The notes: generated by a model from the sequence alone, not told the origin. 64,000 nt of DNA from Rhodobiaceae bacterium (GCA_024645085.1 JAHEGN010000001.1:62001-126000), one strand, 5' to 3'; positions 33,572 through 43,460 are shown, counted from the first letter of the stretch. Translations and numbers: made by a program.

Positions 33572-34984
33572 ATGAGCGCAAATATTTCTTCTCTTCTCTA
33601 TCTCGTCTCCGGCGTGCTTTTTGTATTGGCACTGCGCGGGCTGAGTTCACCGACGACGGCCCGCCAAGGCAATTACTTCGGCATGGCCGGCATGTTGGTG
33701 GCTGTGGTCACAACTTTGACGGTGATGGACACGCAAAGCCTCGACACATGGGGCATTATCATCGCAGGTATTGCGATTGGTGGCATTATTGGCGCGGTGA
33801 TTGCGCGTCGTATTGCGATGACTGATATGCCGCAATTGGTTGCTGCTTTCCACTCTTTGGTCGGCATGGCCGCCGTGCTCGTGGCATGGGCTGCCTTTTT
33901 GTCGCCAGATGCGTTTAACATTGCTGAAAACGGCGTTATTAAAGCCGCCAGCTTGGTTGAAATGTCACTTGGTGTAGCGATTGGTGCGATTACATTTTCT
34001 GGCTCAGTTATCGCCTTTGCCAAATTGCAGGGCACAATGTCTGGGGCGCCGATTATGTTGCCGCAGCGTCATGCGATTAACCTGCTTTTGGCCTTGAGCA
34101 TTATTGCTGGCATTATTTATCTGTGCACTGGCGAGGGCGCCAGCCATCAAATTGGCGAAGCCTTCTTGTTTATTACCGTACTGTCTTTCGTCATCGGCTT
34201 CTTGATCATCATTCCAATTGGTGGCGCTGATATGCCTGTGGTTGTTTCCATGCTGAATTCATATTCAGGTTGGGCAGCGGCTGGTATCGGCTTTACCATG
34301 GGCAATCTGGCACTGATTATTACCGGTTCCCTGGTTGGCTCGTCGGGCGCGATTTTGTCTTACATTATGTGTAAGGGCATGAACCGCTCTTTCATCTCAG
34401 TTATTCTGGGTGGCTTTGGCGGCGAAACAGTGGCTGGCGCTGGCGGTGCTGTTGAAACCCGTCCGGTCAAACAAGGCAGTGCGGAAGATGCCGCCTTCAT
34501 CATGAAAAACGCCTCATCTGTTATCATCGTGCCGGGCTATGGCATGGCGGTGGCGCAGGCGCAGCACGCTTTGCGTGAAATGGTTGATGAACTGAAAAAA
34601 GAAGGCGTCAAAGTGAGCTATGCGATTCACCCCGTGGCTGGCCGTATGCCGGGGCACATGAATGTTCTGCTAGCGGAAGCCAATGTGCCTTATGATGAAG
34701 TGTTTGAGTTGGAAGACATTAACAGCGAATTTGCGCAAGCCGATGTGGCATTCGTAATTGGCGCCAATGATGTGACCAACCCATCAGCTAAAACCGATCC
34801 GCAAAGCCCGATTTATGGCATGCCGATTCTCGATGTTGAGCGGGCCGGTACAGTGCTGTTCATCAAACGCGGCATGGGCTCTGGTTATGCTGGTGTGGAG
34901 AATGAATTATTCTTCCGCGATAACACGATGATGTTATTTGCTGACGCCAAGAAAATGGTCGAGAGCATTGTGAAATCGTTCTAA
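33572..34984 (+). CDS. pntB: NAD(P)(+) transhydrogenase beta subunit
   Basis: A 470-residue subunit with the remaining membrane helices of domain II and the cytoplasmic NADP(H)-binding domain III. About eight or nine hydrophobic segments occupy residues 1-265, with the His-containing HSLVGMAAVLVAWA near 90. Domain III has VPGYGMAVAQAQHALREM (about 320-337), HPVAGRMPGHMNVLLAEANV and VIGANDVTNP. GAGG lies upstream of ATG 33572. In an organism with proteorhodopsin, light-made proton force could feed NADPH production here. That link is inference. Confidence 0.97.
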   Translation: MSANISSLLYLVSGVLFVLALRGLSSPTTARQGNYFGMAGMLVAVVTTLTVMDTQSLDTWGIIIAGIAIGGIIGAVIARRIAMTDMPQLVAAFHSLVGMAAVLVAWAAFLSPDAFNIAENGVIKAASLVEMSLGVAIGAITFSGSVIAFAKLQGTMSGAPIMLPQRHAINLLLALSIIAGIIYLCTGEGASHQIGEAFLFITVLSFVIGFLIIIPIGGADMPVVVSMLNSYSGWAAAGIGFTMGNLALIITGSLVGSSGAILSYIMCKGMNRSFISVILGGFGGETVAGAGGAVETRPVKQGSAEDAAFIMKNASSVIIVPGYGMAVAQAQHALREMVDELKKEGVKVSYAIHPVAGRMPGHMNVLLAEANVPYDEVFELEDINSEFAQADVAFVIGANDVTNPSAKTDPQSPIYGMPILDVERAGTVLFIKRGMGSGYAGVENELFFRDNTMMLFADAKKMVESIVKSF

Positions 34985-35003
34985 AGATTTGTTTCGGCAA
35001 AAG

Positions 35004-35032
35004 AAAAGCGCCCTCTCGGGGGCGCTTTTTTT
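35004..35032. terminator. Bidirectional terminator between pntB and rpsU
   Basis: AAAAGCGCCC (35004-35013) pairs perfectly with GGGCGCTTTT (35020-35029) around a 6-base loop, with seven T residues on the plus strand. The A-rich side gives a weaker T tract on the minus strand. It serves both convergent genes. Confidence 0.92.
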
Positions 35033-35071
35033 ATGCTCACTGCTTTTGGGCAGAGAAGAGTGGGGCAGTGC

Positions 35072-35296
35072 TTAATATTTGCGTTTGCCGATAACCAAAC
35101 CTTCACGCTGCGCGGCTTTACGGGCCAGTTTACGCACACGACGCACTGACTCTGCCTTTTCACGGGCGCGCTTTTCAGATGGCTTTTCATAATGACCGCG
35201 CAGTTTCATTTCGCGGAAGACACCTTCGCGCTGCAGCTTTTTCTTCAGAACCTTATAGGCCTGGTCAACATTGTTATCACGAACGGAAACTAGCAC
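35072..35296 (-). CDS. rpsU: 30S ribosomal protein S21
   Basis: A 74-residue basic protein of the small subunit, needed for initiation on natural mRNAs. The order [46 protein letters not shown] and an Arg/Lys tail is typical. It starts with GTG at 35296, preceded by AAGGAG with a 9-base gap, and no ATG is available. It is divergent from COQ9. A GACGCG/CGCGTC hairpin (35325-35341) sits just upstream of the ribosome site. Confidence 0.97.
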   Translation of the reverse strand: MLVSVRDNNVDQAYKVLKKKLQREGVFREMKLRGHYEKPSEKRAREKAESVRRVRKLARKAAQREGLVIGKRKY

Positions 35297-35437
35297 GTTT
35301 CATCACTCCTTAAATATCGATTTTGACGCGCTGACCGCGTCGCTTACCCGTGGGTTTAGCAAACCAGCGACAGCTTGTCCAGTCTATCTGGCGTTTTGTC
35401 GCTTGTTTTTCGGGGGCATTATGGCCATTATCGGCAG

Positions 35438-36112
35438 ATGGAAAACACCAATCCCTATGCCGAAATACAAGCGCAAATCCTCGCCGCCGCACTCGATGAA
35501 GTGAGTTTTAGCGGCTGGACACCTAAAACCTTACAGCTGGCTGTGCAAAATGCTGATGTCGACGCCGATATGGCGCTCTTAGCGTTTCCCGATGGCGTGG
35601 CCGGACTGATTAAATGTTTTTCTAAAGCCGGTGATCAGGCCATGCAGGCGCATTTGCCTGACGCCGAAGGGTTGAAAATCCGTGAGCGCATCAGCCGTGC
35701 TGTGATGGCGCGATTGCAGGCCGATGCGCCTCATCGCGACGCCGCGCGGCGGGCAGCGGCTTGGCTCAGCGTACCCGGTCGACAGGCTTTGGCGGGGCGG
35801 CTATTGTTCGCCAGCGCCCATCATATGTGGCATTGGGCCGGTGATACGGCGACCGACTATAATTACTATTCCAAACGAACCATTCTCAGCGGGGTGATTG
35901 CCACCACACGTGTGGTGTGGTTTGACGATGACAGCGAAGATTTGGCTGCAACGCGAGGGTTCCTCGACCGGCGCATTGATAATGTGATGCAATTTGAAAA
36001 AACCAAAGCCAAAGTCACCAAAATGACGGCGCAAATGCAGGCCGATGGCTCTGGTTTTGCTGATGTTTTGACGAAATTGGCGCAATGGCGGTTTGGCTCA
36101 AAAGCCGAGTAA
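35438..36112 (+). CDS. COQ9-family ubiquinone biosynthesis protein
   Basis: A 224-residue all-helical protein of the TetR-like COQ9 family, found in alphaproteobacteria and mitochondria. There it binds lipid or quinone intermediates and helps the COQ7 hydroxylase step of ubiquinone synthesis. The diagnostic C-terminal stretch reads HHMWHWAGDTATDYNYYSKR followed by TILSGVIATTRVVWFDDDS and the terminal amphipathic helix with FLDRRIDNVMQFEK. I chose ATG 35438, although its ribosome site is poor; an upstream TTG at 35375 is open. It is divergent from rpsU, a common arrangement in this class. Confidence 0.9.
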   Translation: MENTNPYAEIQAQILAAALDEVSFSGWTPKTLQLAVQNADVDADMALLAFPDGVAGLIKCFSKAGDQAMQAHLPDAEGLKIRERISRAVMARLQADAPHRDAARRAAAWLSVPGRQALAGRLLFASAHHMWHWAGDTATDYNYYSKRTILSGVIATTRVVWFDDDSEDLAATRGFLDRRIDNVMQFEKTKAKVTKMTAQMQADGSGFADVLTKLAQWRFGSKAE

Positions 36113-36123
36113 GTCTGGTCGGC

Positions 36124-37197
36124 CTATTTGGCTTTTAATTGTGTGACATGACCCATTTTTCGTCCGGCTTTGGCGTGTTGCTTGCCATAGAGGTGAACCG
36201 CCGTATTGGCTTGCGCCGCCCAATCGGCCCATTGATTAATCTCATCGCCCAGTAAATTGGTCATCACCGCATGGCTATGGGCCTGCGTGTCGCCCAAGGG
36301 CCAACCGCTGATGGCGCGAATATGTTGTTCGAACTGACCGACGGTGCAGGCATCTTGCGTTAAATGGCCGGAATTATGCACACGCGGGGCGATTTCATTG
36401 ACCACCAGCCCGTCGGCGGTGACAAAAGTTTCAATACTCAACACGCCGATATAATCCAGCGCTGCCGCCAGCTTTTCGGCCAATTGCGTGGCACTTTGCG
36501 CCACGCCCTCAGAAATTTGCGCTGGTAGCAGTGAGCGCCGCAAAATATGGTTTTCATGCTGGTTTTCAATCGGCGCATAGCAAGTGATTTGGCCGTTTAG
36601 ATCGCGCGCCACAATCACTGATACTTCGCGTTCGAAATTGACCAGAGCCTCCAGAATGGCCGGTTGGCCGTCTAATTGCGCAACCACCTCGGCGAGGTCG
36701 CTGTCGGGTGACAAGCGCCACTGGCCTTTGCCGTCATAGCCAAAGCGGCGGGTCTTCAAAATACCGTGGCCACCCGTGTGCTGCAATGCTTGCGCCAAGG
36801 TCTCGGTGGTTGTGATGTCGTAAAAATCAGCCACGGCAATGCCGAGCTGGCTGATGAAGGTTTTCTCGTCAAGGCGGTCTTGCGAAACCGCCAGCGCTTT
36901 GGCTGATGGATATACTGGTTTGCTGGCGGCCAGCACGGCGACACTATCGGCCGGAATATTTTCAAATTCATAAGTGACGACATCGACATGGGCGGCGAAT
37001 TCGGCCAGTGCTTGCAGGTCGTCATAGGCGGCAATGGTTGTGTGGTCGGCCACTTGGCTGGCCGGTGCGTTATCTTCGGGGCAGAATATATGGCATTTAA
37101 GGCCGAGGCGCGCCGCTGCTAAAGCCAACATACGGCCCAATTGGCCACCGCCAATAATACCAATAATATGGCCGGGTGCGAGCGCTTTAGGCGTCAC
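36124..37197 (-). CDS. purK: N5-carboxyaminoimidazole ribonucleotide synthase
   Basis: ATP-grasp enzyme of purine synthesis that makes N5-CAIR from AIR, ATP and bicarbonate. The N terminus [13 protein letters not shown] is the family signature. The ATP-grasp core includes [15 protein letters not shown] (about 145-159) and the metal-binding [17 protein letters not shown] (about 260-276). GTG 37197 is preferred, with GAAGAG 7 bases upstream; it overlaps the end of purE by 11 bases. A TTG five codons earlier is possible. With purE it forms a two-gene operon for steps 6a and 6b of the pathway. Confidence 0.95.
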   Translation of the reverse strand: MTPKALAPGHIIGIIGGGQLGRMLALAAARLGLKCHIFCPEDNAPASQVADHTTIAAYDDLQALAEFAAHVDVVTYEFENIPADSVAVLAASKPVYPSAKALAVSQDRLDEKTFISQLGIAVADFYDITTTETLAQALQHTGGHGILKTRRFGYDGKGQWRLSPDSDLAEVVAQLDGQPAILEALVNFEREVSVIVARDLNGQITCYAPIENQHENHILRRSLLPAQISEGVAQSATQLAEKLAAALDYIGVLSIETFVTADGLVVNEIAPRVHNSGHLTQDACTVGQFEQHIRAISGWPLGDTQAHSHAVMTNLLGDEINQWADWAAQANTAVHLYGKQHAKAGRKMGHVTQLKAK

Positions 37198-37678
37198 GCG
37201 GGGTCTCTTCAACGGCTTGGCTGCGGGCGTCGCGCCAAGCTTCTAAACGCGTGCTCAGCGCCTCATCGCTGGTTGCCAAAATGGCGGCGGCGAGCAATGC
37301 GGCATTGGTAGCGCCAGCCTCGCCAATCGCCAATGTGCCAACCGGCACGCCAGCTGGCATTTGCACGATAGATAAAAGACTGTCTTGGCCGGATAGGGCT
37401 TTTGATTGAACCGGCACGCCGAGCACTGGCAGGCTGGTCATGGCGGCCACCATGCCGGGCAAATGCGCAGCTCCACCCGCGCCAGCAATCACCACTTTCA
37501 AACCGCGCTGTTTGGCGGTTTTGGCGTAATCATAAAGGCGGTCAGGCGTGCGGTGAGCCGAGACAATGCGGCTTTCAAAGCTCACACCAAGTTCGGTAAG
37601 AATATCGGCGGCAGCCTTCATGGTTGCCCAGTCAGACTGGCTACCCATAATAATTCCAACATCAATAGTCGAGGCCAT
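37187..37678 (-). CDS. purE: N5-carboxyaminoimidazole ribonucleotide mutase
   Basis: Class I PurE of 163 residues that converts N5-CAIR to CAIR. It shows [10 protein letters not shown] (8-17), the catalytic SAHRTP (40-45, His42), [11 protein letters not shown] and [20 protein letters not shown], all diagnostic. GAGGAAG precedes ATG 37678. The frame extends 11 codons further upstream, but without a ribosome site. It is followed by the overlapping purK. Confidence 0.97.
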   Translation of the reverse strand: MASTIDVGIIMGSQSDWATMKAAADILTELGVSFESRIVSAHRTPDRLYDYAKTAKQRGLKVVIAGAGGAAHLPGMVAAMTSLPVLGVPVQSKALSGQDSLLSIVQMPAGVPVGTLAIGEAGATNAALLAAAILATSDEALSTRLEAWRDARSQAVEETPRDA

Positions 37679-37798
37679 AGGGCTTCCTCTCAAACGTTTC
37701 TCGACAATCACCCGCAGGAACGCGGAATCTTGAGAAGCGCGGAGTTAAACCTATTTGCGCACGCTTATCAAGCGCAATTCAGCAAAATACAGGCGATA

Positions 37799-38554
37799 TT
37801 ACTTGCTGCCGAAGACGTCATCGGCCGTCAGATTATCGTCATCTGCGTGATCATCGTCTGCCGCTGCATCGGAGGCGCTGCCCATATTGGCAAATACATC
37901 TGACGCCTTTGGCTCGGCGGCTGGCCGTGATGGCACATCGGCTTCAATGGCGGTTGTGGTGTCCGCGTCTTTCAACACATCACCTTCCGGCGTGCCATTT
38001 TCTTTCGCCAATTTTTTCAAACGACGCTCTTCGCGGCGGGCCGATTTGGCGACATAATCGTCGAGATCAATCTGCGAACACAGACCAAGTGTGACCGGAT
38101 CGACCGGCGTAATTTGACCCATATTCCAATGTGTGCGCTCGCGAATGCTTTGAATGGTGGGCTTGGTGGTGCCAACCAGTCGGCCAATTTCCGCGTCATT
38201 GAGCTCTGGGTGATTGCGCACCAACCAAGCAATGGCGTCTGGGCGTTCTTGGCGTTTTGACAGCGGCGTATAGCGCGCGCCTTTGCGCGGCTTGGCGGCT
38301 GGAATATCGCGTTTGCTCTCGGCTATTTCAAGATAGGCGCTCGGGTCTTCTTGGCAGCGCTCTAATTCGGCGCGGGTCAATTGACCATTAGAAATCGGAT
38401 CCAAGCCTTTGATGCCCTGGGCAACATCGCCATTGGCAATGCCTTTCACTTCCAAAGGATGCAAGCCGCAAAAAACGGCAATCTGGTCAAATGTAAGGGC
38501 GGTGTTATCAACCAACCAAACGGCGGTGGCTTTTGGCATTAATGGGGTTGTCAT
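37799..38554 (-). CDS. DUF1013 / TrcR cell-cycle transcriptional regulator
   Basis: A 251-residue protein of the alphaproteobacterial DUF1013 family, whose Caulobacter member TrcR associates with RNA polymerase and affects cell-cycle transcription. An N-terminal helix-turn-helix-like part includes ATAVWLVDNTALTFDQIAVFCGLHPLEV (about 8-35, named in outline). A second, with IAWLVRNHPELNDAEIGRLVGTTKPTI (about 105-131), follows. The basic SARREERRLKKLAKENG stretch comes next, and the C terminus is acidic and disordered. GGAGACG precedes ATG 38554. It is monocistronic. Confidence 0.88.
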   Translation of the reverse strand: MTTPLMPKATAVWLVDNTALTFDQIAVFCGLHPLEVKGIANGDVAQGIKGLDPISNGQLTRAELERCQEDPSAYLEIAESKRDIPAAKPRKGARYTPLSKRQERPDAIAWLVRNHPELNDAEIGRLVGTTKPTIQSIRERTHWNMGQITPVDPVTLGLCSQIDLDDYVAKSARREERRLKKLAKENGTPEGDVLKDADTTTAIEADVPSRPAAEPKASDVFANMGSASDAAADDDHADDDNLTADDVFGSK

Positions 38555-38674
38555 TTTCGTCTCCAACAGTGATGTCGCGCAAGGTTTTGATGCACGTCCA
38601 TGCACCAATTCAAAACCTAAGAATTAAAGCTATGGCGTCTGTATAGCCGACAAAAGGCGTGGCTGTAAAACACT

Positions 38675-39679
38675 TTAATTGTCGCAAGTCAGAATGATTT
38701 TGCCAATATGCGCACTCGATTCCATTAATTGATGCGCTGCACCGGCTTGTGACAGGGCAAATGTCGTGTCGACAATGGGTTTCACCTGGTCACCAATATG
38801 CGGCCAAACATGCTTGGCAATGGCTTGCGTAAGGCGGGTTTTTTCTTCAATCGCCCGGGCCCGAAGGGTCGAGCCGGTCAAAGTCAGATTTTTTAGCATC
38901 ACCGGCATCATGTCAATTTCAGCCTGGCTGCCTTGCAAATGGGCGATATTGATAATCCGTCCGCCGCGCGCCGCCGCTTGAATATTGCGTTGAAAATACG
39001 GCCCGCCAACCATATCGAGAATAATATCCATGCCGTGGCCATCGCTGAAACTTGCGCTTTGCGCGACAAAATCATCTTGCCGATAATTGACCGCTAGATC
39101 TGCGCCTAAATCGGTGCAGGCGGCGCATTTTTGCGCATTGCCGGCGGTGGTCATGACCTTGGCGCCGGCCATTTTTGCCATTTGAATGGCGGTGGTGCCA
39201 ATGCCGCTAGAGCCGCCATGGATGAGCAGATAATCGTCTTTTTTCAGTTCGCCGAGTTCAAAGACATTGGCCCAAACGGTGAAAATGGTTTCCGGCAGGG
39301 CGGCCGCCTCGACAAAGCTCATATCATCGGGCACGGGAAGAATATGGTCTTGATGAACAACCGCATATTCGGCATAGCCGCCACCCGCGACAAGGGCGGC
39401 GATGCGGGCGCCGATTTGCCATTTGCTGACATTGGCGCCACAGGCGACGATGGTGCCGGAAAATTCCAGACCCATAATGTCGGAAGCGCCCGGAGGCGGT
39501 GGATAAAACCCCATGCGTTGATAGCAATCACCGCGATTAACACCGGCCGCTGCGACTTTCACAAGCACCTCATCGGCGCTAAAGGCTGGCAGCGGATAGG
39601 CGTCGCAGCTCAGGCTTTCTGCGGTTTTCTCGGGGCCTATTGTAATCGCTTGCATGGTTGCAGGTAAATTTCCACTCAT
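38675..39679 (-). CDS. NAD(P)H-quinone oxidoreductase, PIG3-type MDR protein
   Basis: A 334-residue zinc-free medium-chain reductase. N domain: AAAGVNRGDCYQRMGFYPPPPG (about 44-65, in outline) and GLEFSGTIV. Cofactor domain: LLIHGGSSGIGTTAIQMAK (about 148-166) with the NADPH-type GGSSGIG. The RxGxYPPPPG loop and length match the human TP53I3/PIG3 quinone reductase group. The likely role is one-electron reduction of quinones or detoxification of enals. It is divergent from DUF1192. Confidence 0.9.
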   Translation of the reverse strand: MSGNLPATMQAITIGPEKTAESLSCDAYPLPAFSADEVLVKVAAAGVNRGDCYQRMGFYPPPPGASDIMGLEFSGTIVACGANVSKWQIGARIAALVAGGGYAEYAVVHQDHILPVPDDMSFVEAAALPETIFTVWANVFELGELKKDDYLLIHGGSSGIGTTAIQMAKMAGAKVMTTAGNAQKCAACTDLGADLAVNYRQDDFVAQSASFSDGHGMDIILDMVGGPYFQRNIQAAARGGRIINIAHLQGSQAEIDMMPVMLKNLTLTGSTLRARAIEEKTRLTQAIAKHVWPHIGDQVKPIVDTTFALSQAGAAHQLMESSAHIGKIILTCDN

Positions 39680-39730
39680 TGTACTTATTTTCCTCTATAT
39701 TTATGCCCAGACTATAGGCAGGAGGATGGC

Positions 39731-39922
39731 ATGATGGAAGAGGAAATCAGGACAAGTCTTGGCTCTGCTCTACGCGATTTAGTGGCCGAGGATTTGGCTT
39801 TAATGAGTTTGGACGACTTATCGCTGCGGGTCGAGGTTTTGCAAGCCGAGATCGAGCGCGCTTTGGCGATGATAGAAAGCAAAAAGGGCTCCCACAGTGA
39901 TGCAGAAGCCCTTTTCAAATAG
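39731..39922 (+). CDS. DUF1192 small coiled-coil protein
   Basis: A 63-residue soluble protein specific to alphaproteobacteria. LMSLDDLSLRVEVLQAEIERALAMIESK forms one long helix with a heptad-like spacing (about 25-52). The family-specific tail is DAEALFK. Its role is unknown. AGGAGG lies 6 bases upstream of the ATG. The last quarter of the reading frame also encodes, on the other strand, the terminator stem of rpmE. Convergence with rpmE next to an ABC exporter gene is common in this class. Confidence 0.88.
   Translation: MMEEEIRTSLGSALRDLVAEDLALMSLDDLSLRVEVLQAEIERALAMIESKKGSHSDAEALFK
39881..39915 (-). terminator. rpmE terminator embedded in the DUF1192 coding region
   Basis: AAAAGGGCT (39882-39890) pairs perfectly with AGCCCTTTT (39907-39915) around a 16-base loop. 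On the minus strand five T residues end the stem. It lies 23 bases past the rpmE stop and wholly within the convergent DUF1192 gene, so both functions constrain the same bases. Confidence 0.75.
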
Positions 39923-39937
39923 TCTTGAGGAAACTGA

Positions 39938-40159
39938 TTAGCCGATAAAGCTGTCAAATTTCTTGTTAAAGCGGCTAACGCGACCGGCACGGTCAACAAG
40001 CGTTTGCGAGCCTTTGGTCCAAGCCGGATGGGTTGTTGGATCAATGTCCAAAGTCAGCGTCGCGCCTTCTTCACCATAAGTCGAGCGCGTCTGATATGTG
40101 GTCCCATCTGTCATGGCCACGGTGATCATGTGATATTCTGGATGAATGTCCTTTTTCAT
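39938..40159 (-). CDS. rpmE: 50S ribosomal protein L31
   Basis: A 73-residue large-subunit protein: [14 protein letters not shown] at the start, [14 protein letters not shown] and [14 protein letters not shown] in the middle, and the family end [12 protein letters not shown]. It lacks the Cys pairs of the zinc-binding form, so it is the C-minus type usual in alphaproteobacteria. AAAAGGAATG precedes the start. It is divergent from the ABC exporter and convergent with DUF1192. Confidence 0.97.
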   Translation of the reverse strand: MKKDIHPEYHMITVAMTDGTTYQTRSTYGEEGATLTLDIDPTTHPAWTKGSQTLVDRAGRVSRFNKKFDSFIG

Positions 40160-40289
40160 AGGTGCATTCCTTTTCTATTGCGGTTTGAGGCTTATATAGC
40201 TGGAACCAAGGCTGGGTGCAAGCCTGTTTACGCACTGGCGTGAAGATGTTGACGCTGTTATAAAGCAGCCAATCTGAGGAATGGTAATT

Positions 40290-42107
40290 ATGTCACGAGA
40301 TGACGCCGCTGATGTGGTTGAACAAATTGAAGAAGACGCAAAACGCCGACCACGAGCCCGCAATATGCGGCCCTTGCGCGCTCTGATTCCGTTTATCGCG
40401 CAATATCCGCTGATGATTGCGGCCGCCTTTATGGCGCTGATTTTGGCGACAGCGGCAACGCTGGCAATGCCAGTGGCTGTGCGTTTCATGATCGATAATG
40501 GCTTTTCAAATGCTGATGCCAGCTCCATTGACCGTTATTTCCTAGCCATGTTGGTGGTCGCCATTGTACTTGGGCTCGCCAGTGCGACGCGGTTTTTCTT
40601 TGTTTCATGGCTTGGCGAACGGGTCACCGCTGATTTGCGCGCCGCCGTCTATAATCATATCACCAAATTGAGCCCAGCGTTTTTTGAAGTCACTCGCACT
40701 GGCGAGGTGTTATCGCGGCTGACGGCCGACACGACTTTGATTAAAACCGTCGTTGGTTCCTCTGCTTCAATTGCTTTGCGCAATGCTTTCATGTTTGTCG
40801 GCTCGGCCGCCATGCTGGTCTACACCAGCTCAACGCTGAGCGCGATGGCTGCTCTGACCTTGCCGGGGGTGATTATTCCGGTGATTTTATTCGGTCGCAT
40901 GGTGCGCCGTTTGGCGCGCGCCAGCCAAGACCGCATTGCCGACACCAGCGCCCATGCGGCGGAGACCATCTCGGCCATGCAAACGGTGCAGTCCTTCACC
41001 CATGAAATTGAAGACCGGCGGGTGTTTGGGGCAGCGGTCGAGCAGTCATTTGAAACCGCTCGTTTGCGTATTCTGGCGCGGGCTGGCATGACCGCTATTG
41101 CCATTGTGCTGATTTTTGGCGGTGTTGTTGGTATTTTATGGGTCGGCGCGCAATATGTGCTGGAAGGCACGATGAGTGGCGGCACGCTAAGCCAGTTCAT
41201 TCTTTATGCCGTCTTATGCGCCACCTCGATTGGTGCTTTGTCGGAAGTTTGGGGCGAGGTGCAATTGGCGGCTGGGGCGACTGAGCGCTTGATGGAGATT
41301 CTCGATGTCGAGCCAGAAATCCAAGCCCCTGCCAATCCGCAATTATTGCCGAAACCGGCGCGCGGTGATGTGAGTTTTGAGGCGGTGACATTCCAATATC
41401 CGTCGCGCCCAAGCGTGTCGGCGTTGCAGCAGGTTTCATTGCAGATTAACTCTGGTGAAACGGTTGCCTTGGTCGGTGCCTCAGGGGCTGGTAAGAGCAC
41501 CATGTTCCAGCTTCTATTGCGGTTTTATGACCCGCAATCCGGGCGCATTACAATTGACGGCGTCGATATTAAAACAGCGGCCCCTGAAGATGTTCGCGAA
41601 GCCCTATCTATTGTGCCGCAAGAGACAGTTATTTTTGCCAAATCGGCGCTGGAAAACATTCGTTTCGGGCGTCCTGACGCCAGCCGCGAAGATGTCATCG
41701 CCGCCGCTCAAGCGGCGCAGGCCGACGAATTTTTAAGCCGCCTGCCAGAGGGCTATGACACGCAATTGGGTGAGCGCGGGGTGACCCTATCGGGTGGCCA
41801 GCGTCAGCGCTTGGCGATTGCGCGGGCGATTTTGCGCAATGCACCGGTATTGTTGCTGGATGAAGCGACAAGTGCGTTGGATGCAGAGAGTGAAGTTCTG
41901 GTGCAAAAAGCCTTGGGCACACTAATGGGCGGGCGCACCACTTTGGTGATTGCCCACCGTCTGGCTACTGTATTGAAAGCCGACCGTATTGTGGTGATGG
42001 AAGACGGGCAGATTATTGCCAGCGGCAAACACCATGAATTGCTGGCCGATGGCGGACTTTATGCGCGGCTCGCCGATTTGCAATTTGGTCAGGCCGCCGC
42101 CGAATAA
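40290..42107 (+). CDS. ABC exporter, fused permease and ATPase (MsbA/LmrA type)
   Basis: A half-transporter of 605 residues that works as a homodimer in the inner membrane. Six helices span about 30-310. The nucleotide-binding domain has Walker [10 protein letters not shown] (396-404), signature LSGGQ (500-504), Walker B VLLLDEA with Glu525, and His556 in IAHRLAT. All catalytic residues are intact. The family exports lipids or lipophilic drugs. The rpmE neighbourhood is usual for this orthologue in alphaproteobacteria, but its substrate is unknown. ATG 40290 is favoured over ATG 40281, which touches the GAGGA site. It ends next to the suhB stop on the other strand with no gap. Confidence 0.93.
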   Translation: MSRDDAADVVEQIEEDAKRRPRARNMRPLRALIPFIAQYPLMIAAAFMALILATAATLAMPVAVRFMIDNGFSNADASSIDRYFLAMLVVAIVLGLASATRFFFVSWLGERVTADLRAAVYNHITKLSPAFFEVTRTGEVLSRLTADTTLIKTVVGSSASIALRNAFMFVGSAAMLVYTSSTLSAMAALTLPGVIIPVILFGRMVRRLARASQDRIADTSAHAAETISAMQTVQSFTHEIEDRRVFGAAVEQSFETARLRILARAGMTAIAIVLIFGGVVGILWVGAQYVLEGTMSGGTLSQFILYAVLCATSIGALSEVWGEVQLAAGATERLMEILDVEPEIQAPANPQLLPKPARGDVSFEAVTFQYPSRPSVSALQQVSLQINSGETVALVGASGAGKSTMFQLLLRFYDPQSGRITIDGVDIKTAAPEDVREALSIVPQETVIFAKSALENIRFGRPDASREDVIAAAQAAQADEFLSRLPEGYDTQLGERGVTLSGGQRQRLAIARAILRNAPVLLLDEATSALDAESEVLVQKALGTLMGGRTTLVIAHRLATVLKADRIVVMEDGQIIASGKHHELLADGGLYARLADLQFGQAAAE

Positions 42108-42893
42108 TTATTTTTCGAGATTTTTGAGCAGGGCTTCGTGAATGGCTTCATTGCCGGCGACCACTGTGCCGGTTTCCATAAAGCGATTACGGTTGGTCTC
42201 GTCCGAGACCATGCCACCAGCTTCACGCACCAACATAATCCCAGCCGCCATATCCCATGGTGCCAGACCACGTTCCCAGAAGCCGTCAAAACGCCCAGCA
42301 GCGACAAAAGCCAGATCAAGTGAGGCGGCGCCAAAGCGGCGAATGCCAGCGACTTTTGGCAATAGGGTTTGCATTTCAGTAATGAATTCAGGGCGACCAG
42401 CGCGTTCACCATGCGGGGCGCCGCAAGCCAGAACGGCGTCTGATAAGGCAGTGCGCCCAGCCACCCGTAGGCGGCCATGTTGGTAAAATGCACCTTGCCC
42501 ACGTTCGGCGTGGAATAATTCATCGGTAATCGGATTATACACGACACCGGCGGTCAATTTTCTGTCACGTTCAAGAGCAATCGAAATGGCAAAATGCGGA
42601 ATGCCGTGCATGAAATTAGTGGTGCCATCCAATGGGTCGATAATCCACCGGTGTGATTTATCGGTTCCTTCGATCTCACCAGCTTCTTCTAACAAAAACC
42701 CATAACCGGGGCGCGCTTCTTGCAATTCTTCGAAGATAATTTTTTCCGCCCGCAAATCGGCATTGGTAACAAAATCACCGGGCCCTTTGCGTGACACTTG
42801 TAGATTCTCAATTTCACCGAAATCGCGACGCAACGCCCGACCAGCTTTTTCAGCCGTGGCAATCATTACATTCAAAATAGGGGATAGAGCCAT
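42108..42893 (-). CDS. suhB: Inositol-1-monophosphatase / SuhB-like
   Basis: Magnesium-dependent phosphatase of 261 residues. Metal and catalytic motifs are LLEEAGEIEG with Glu69/Glu70, WIIDPLDGTTNFMHGIPHF (Asp86 and Asp89), and WERGLAPWDMAAGIMLVREAGG near 220. FGAASLDLAFVAAGRFDGF matches true IMPases rather than HisN or CysQ. In E. coli SuhB also binds the rRNA antitermination complex. The gene starts 3 bases after the efp stop and shares its transcript, an order common in alphaproteobacteria. Confidence 0.92.
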   Translation of the reverse strand: MALSPILNVMIATAEKAGRALRRDFGEIENLQVSRKGPGDFVTNADLRAEKIIFEELQEARPGYGFLLEEAGEIEGTDKSHRWIIDPLDGTTNFMHGIPHFAISIALERDRKLTAGVVYNPITDELFHAERGQGAFYQHGRLRVAGRTALSDAVLACGAPHGERAGRPEFITEMQTLLPKVAGIRRFGAASLDLAFVAAGRFDGFWERGLAPWDMAAGIMLVREAGGMVSDETNRNRFMETGTVVAGNEAIHEALLKNLEK

Positions 42894-42896
42894 AAG

Positions 42897-43460
42897 TTAT
42901 TCAGCCCTTTTGAGGTAAGTGACTTCAGTAGTATCAACGACAATTTTATCGCCAATCGAAATGAAAGGCGGCACACCGAGGCGCACGCCATTTTCTAAAA
43001 CCGCGGGCTTATATGATGATGACACAGTCTGGCCTTTAACCACCGGCTCGGTGTCGGTGACTTCCAGCGTCACTTGATCGGGCAGGCGTACGCCAATGGC
43101 TTTTTCTTCGTGCATCTCAACAACCACCATCATGCCGTCTTGCAAAAACGCCGCGCGCTCGCCAACAAAATCACTCTGCAATTCAATTTGGTCGTAGCTC
43201 TCAGTGTCCATAAAGGTCAAAACGCCGTCGGCTTCATAAAGGAATTGATAATCACGCTGCTCCAAACGAACTTTCTCAATGGTCTCGGATGAGCGAAAAC
43301 GCTCATTGAGTTTTGATCCAGTGACGAGGTTTTTTAACTCAACCTGCGCAAATGCTCCGCCTTTGCCGGGTTTGACGTGCTGCAATTTCACCGCAATCCA
43401 CAGGCCGTCATTATGTTTAATGACATTGCCGGGGCGAATTTCGTTTCCGTTGATTTTCAT
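42897..43460 (-). CDS. efp: Elongation factor P
   Basis: A 187-residue translation factor that rescues ribosomes stalled on polyproline. Three OB-like domains are visible: the N-terminal KOW-like domain with [10 protein letters not shown], where Lys33 is the modified tip residue; the middle with [22 protein letters not shown]; and the C-terminal [29 protein letters not shown] precedes ATG 43460, and the longer frame upstream has no site. Lys at position 33 implies lysylation or a similar modification, but no epmA/epmB is in the window. Confidence 0.97.
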   Translation of the reverse strand: MKINGNEIRPGNVIKHNDGLWIAVKLQHVKPGKGGAFAQVELKNLVTGSKLNERFRSSETIEKVRLEQRDYQFLYEADGVLTFMDTESYDQIELQSDFVGERAAFLQDGMMVVVEMHEEKAIGVRLPDQVTLEVTDTEPVVKGQTVSSSYKPAVLENGVRLGVPPFISIGDKIVVDTTEVTYLKRAE

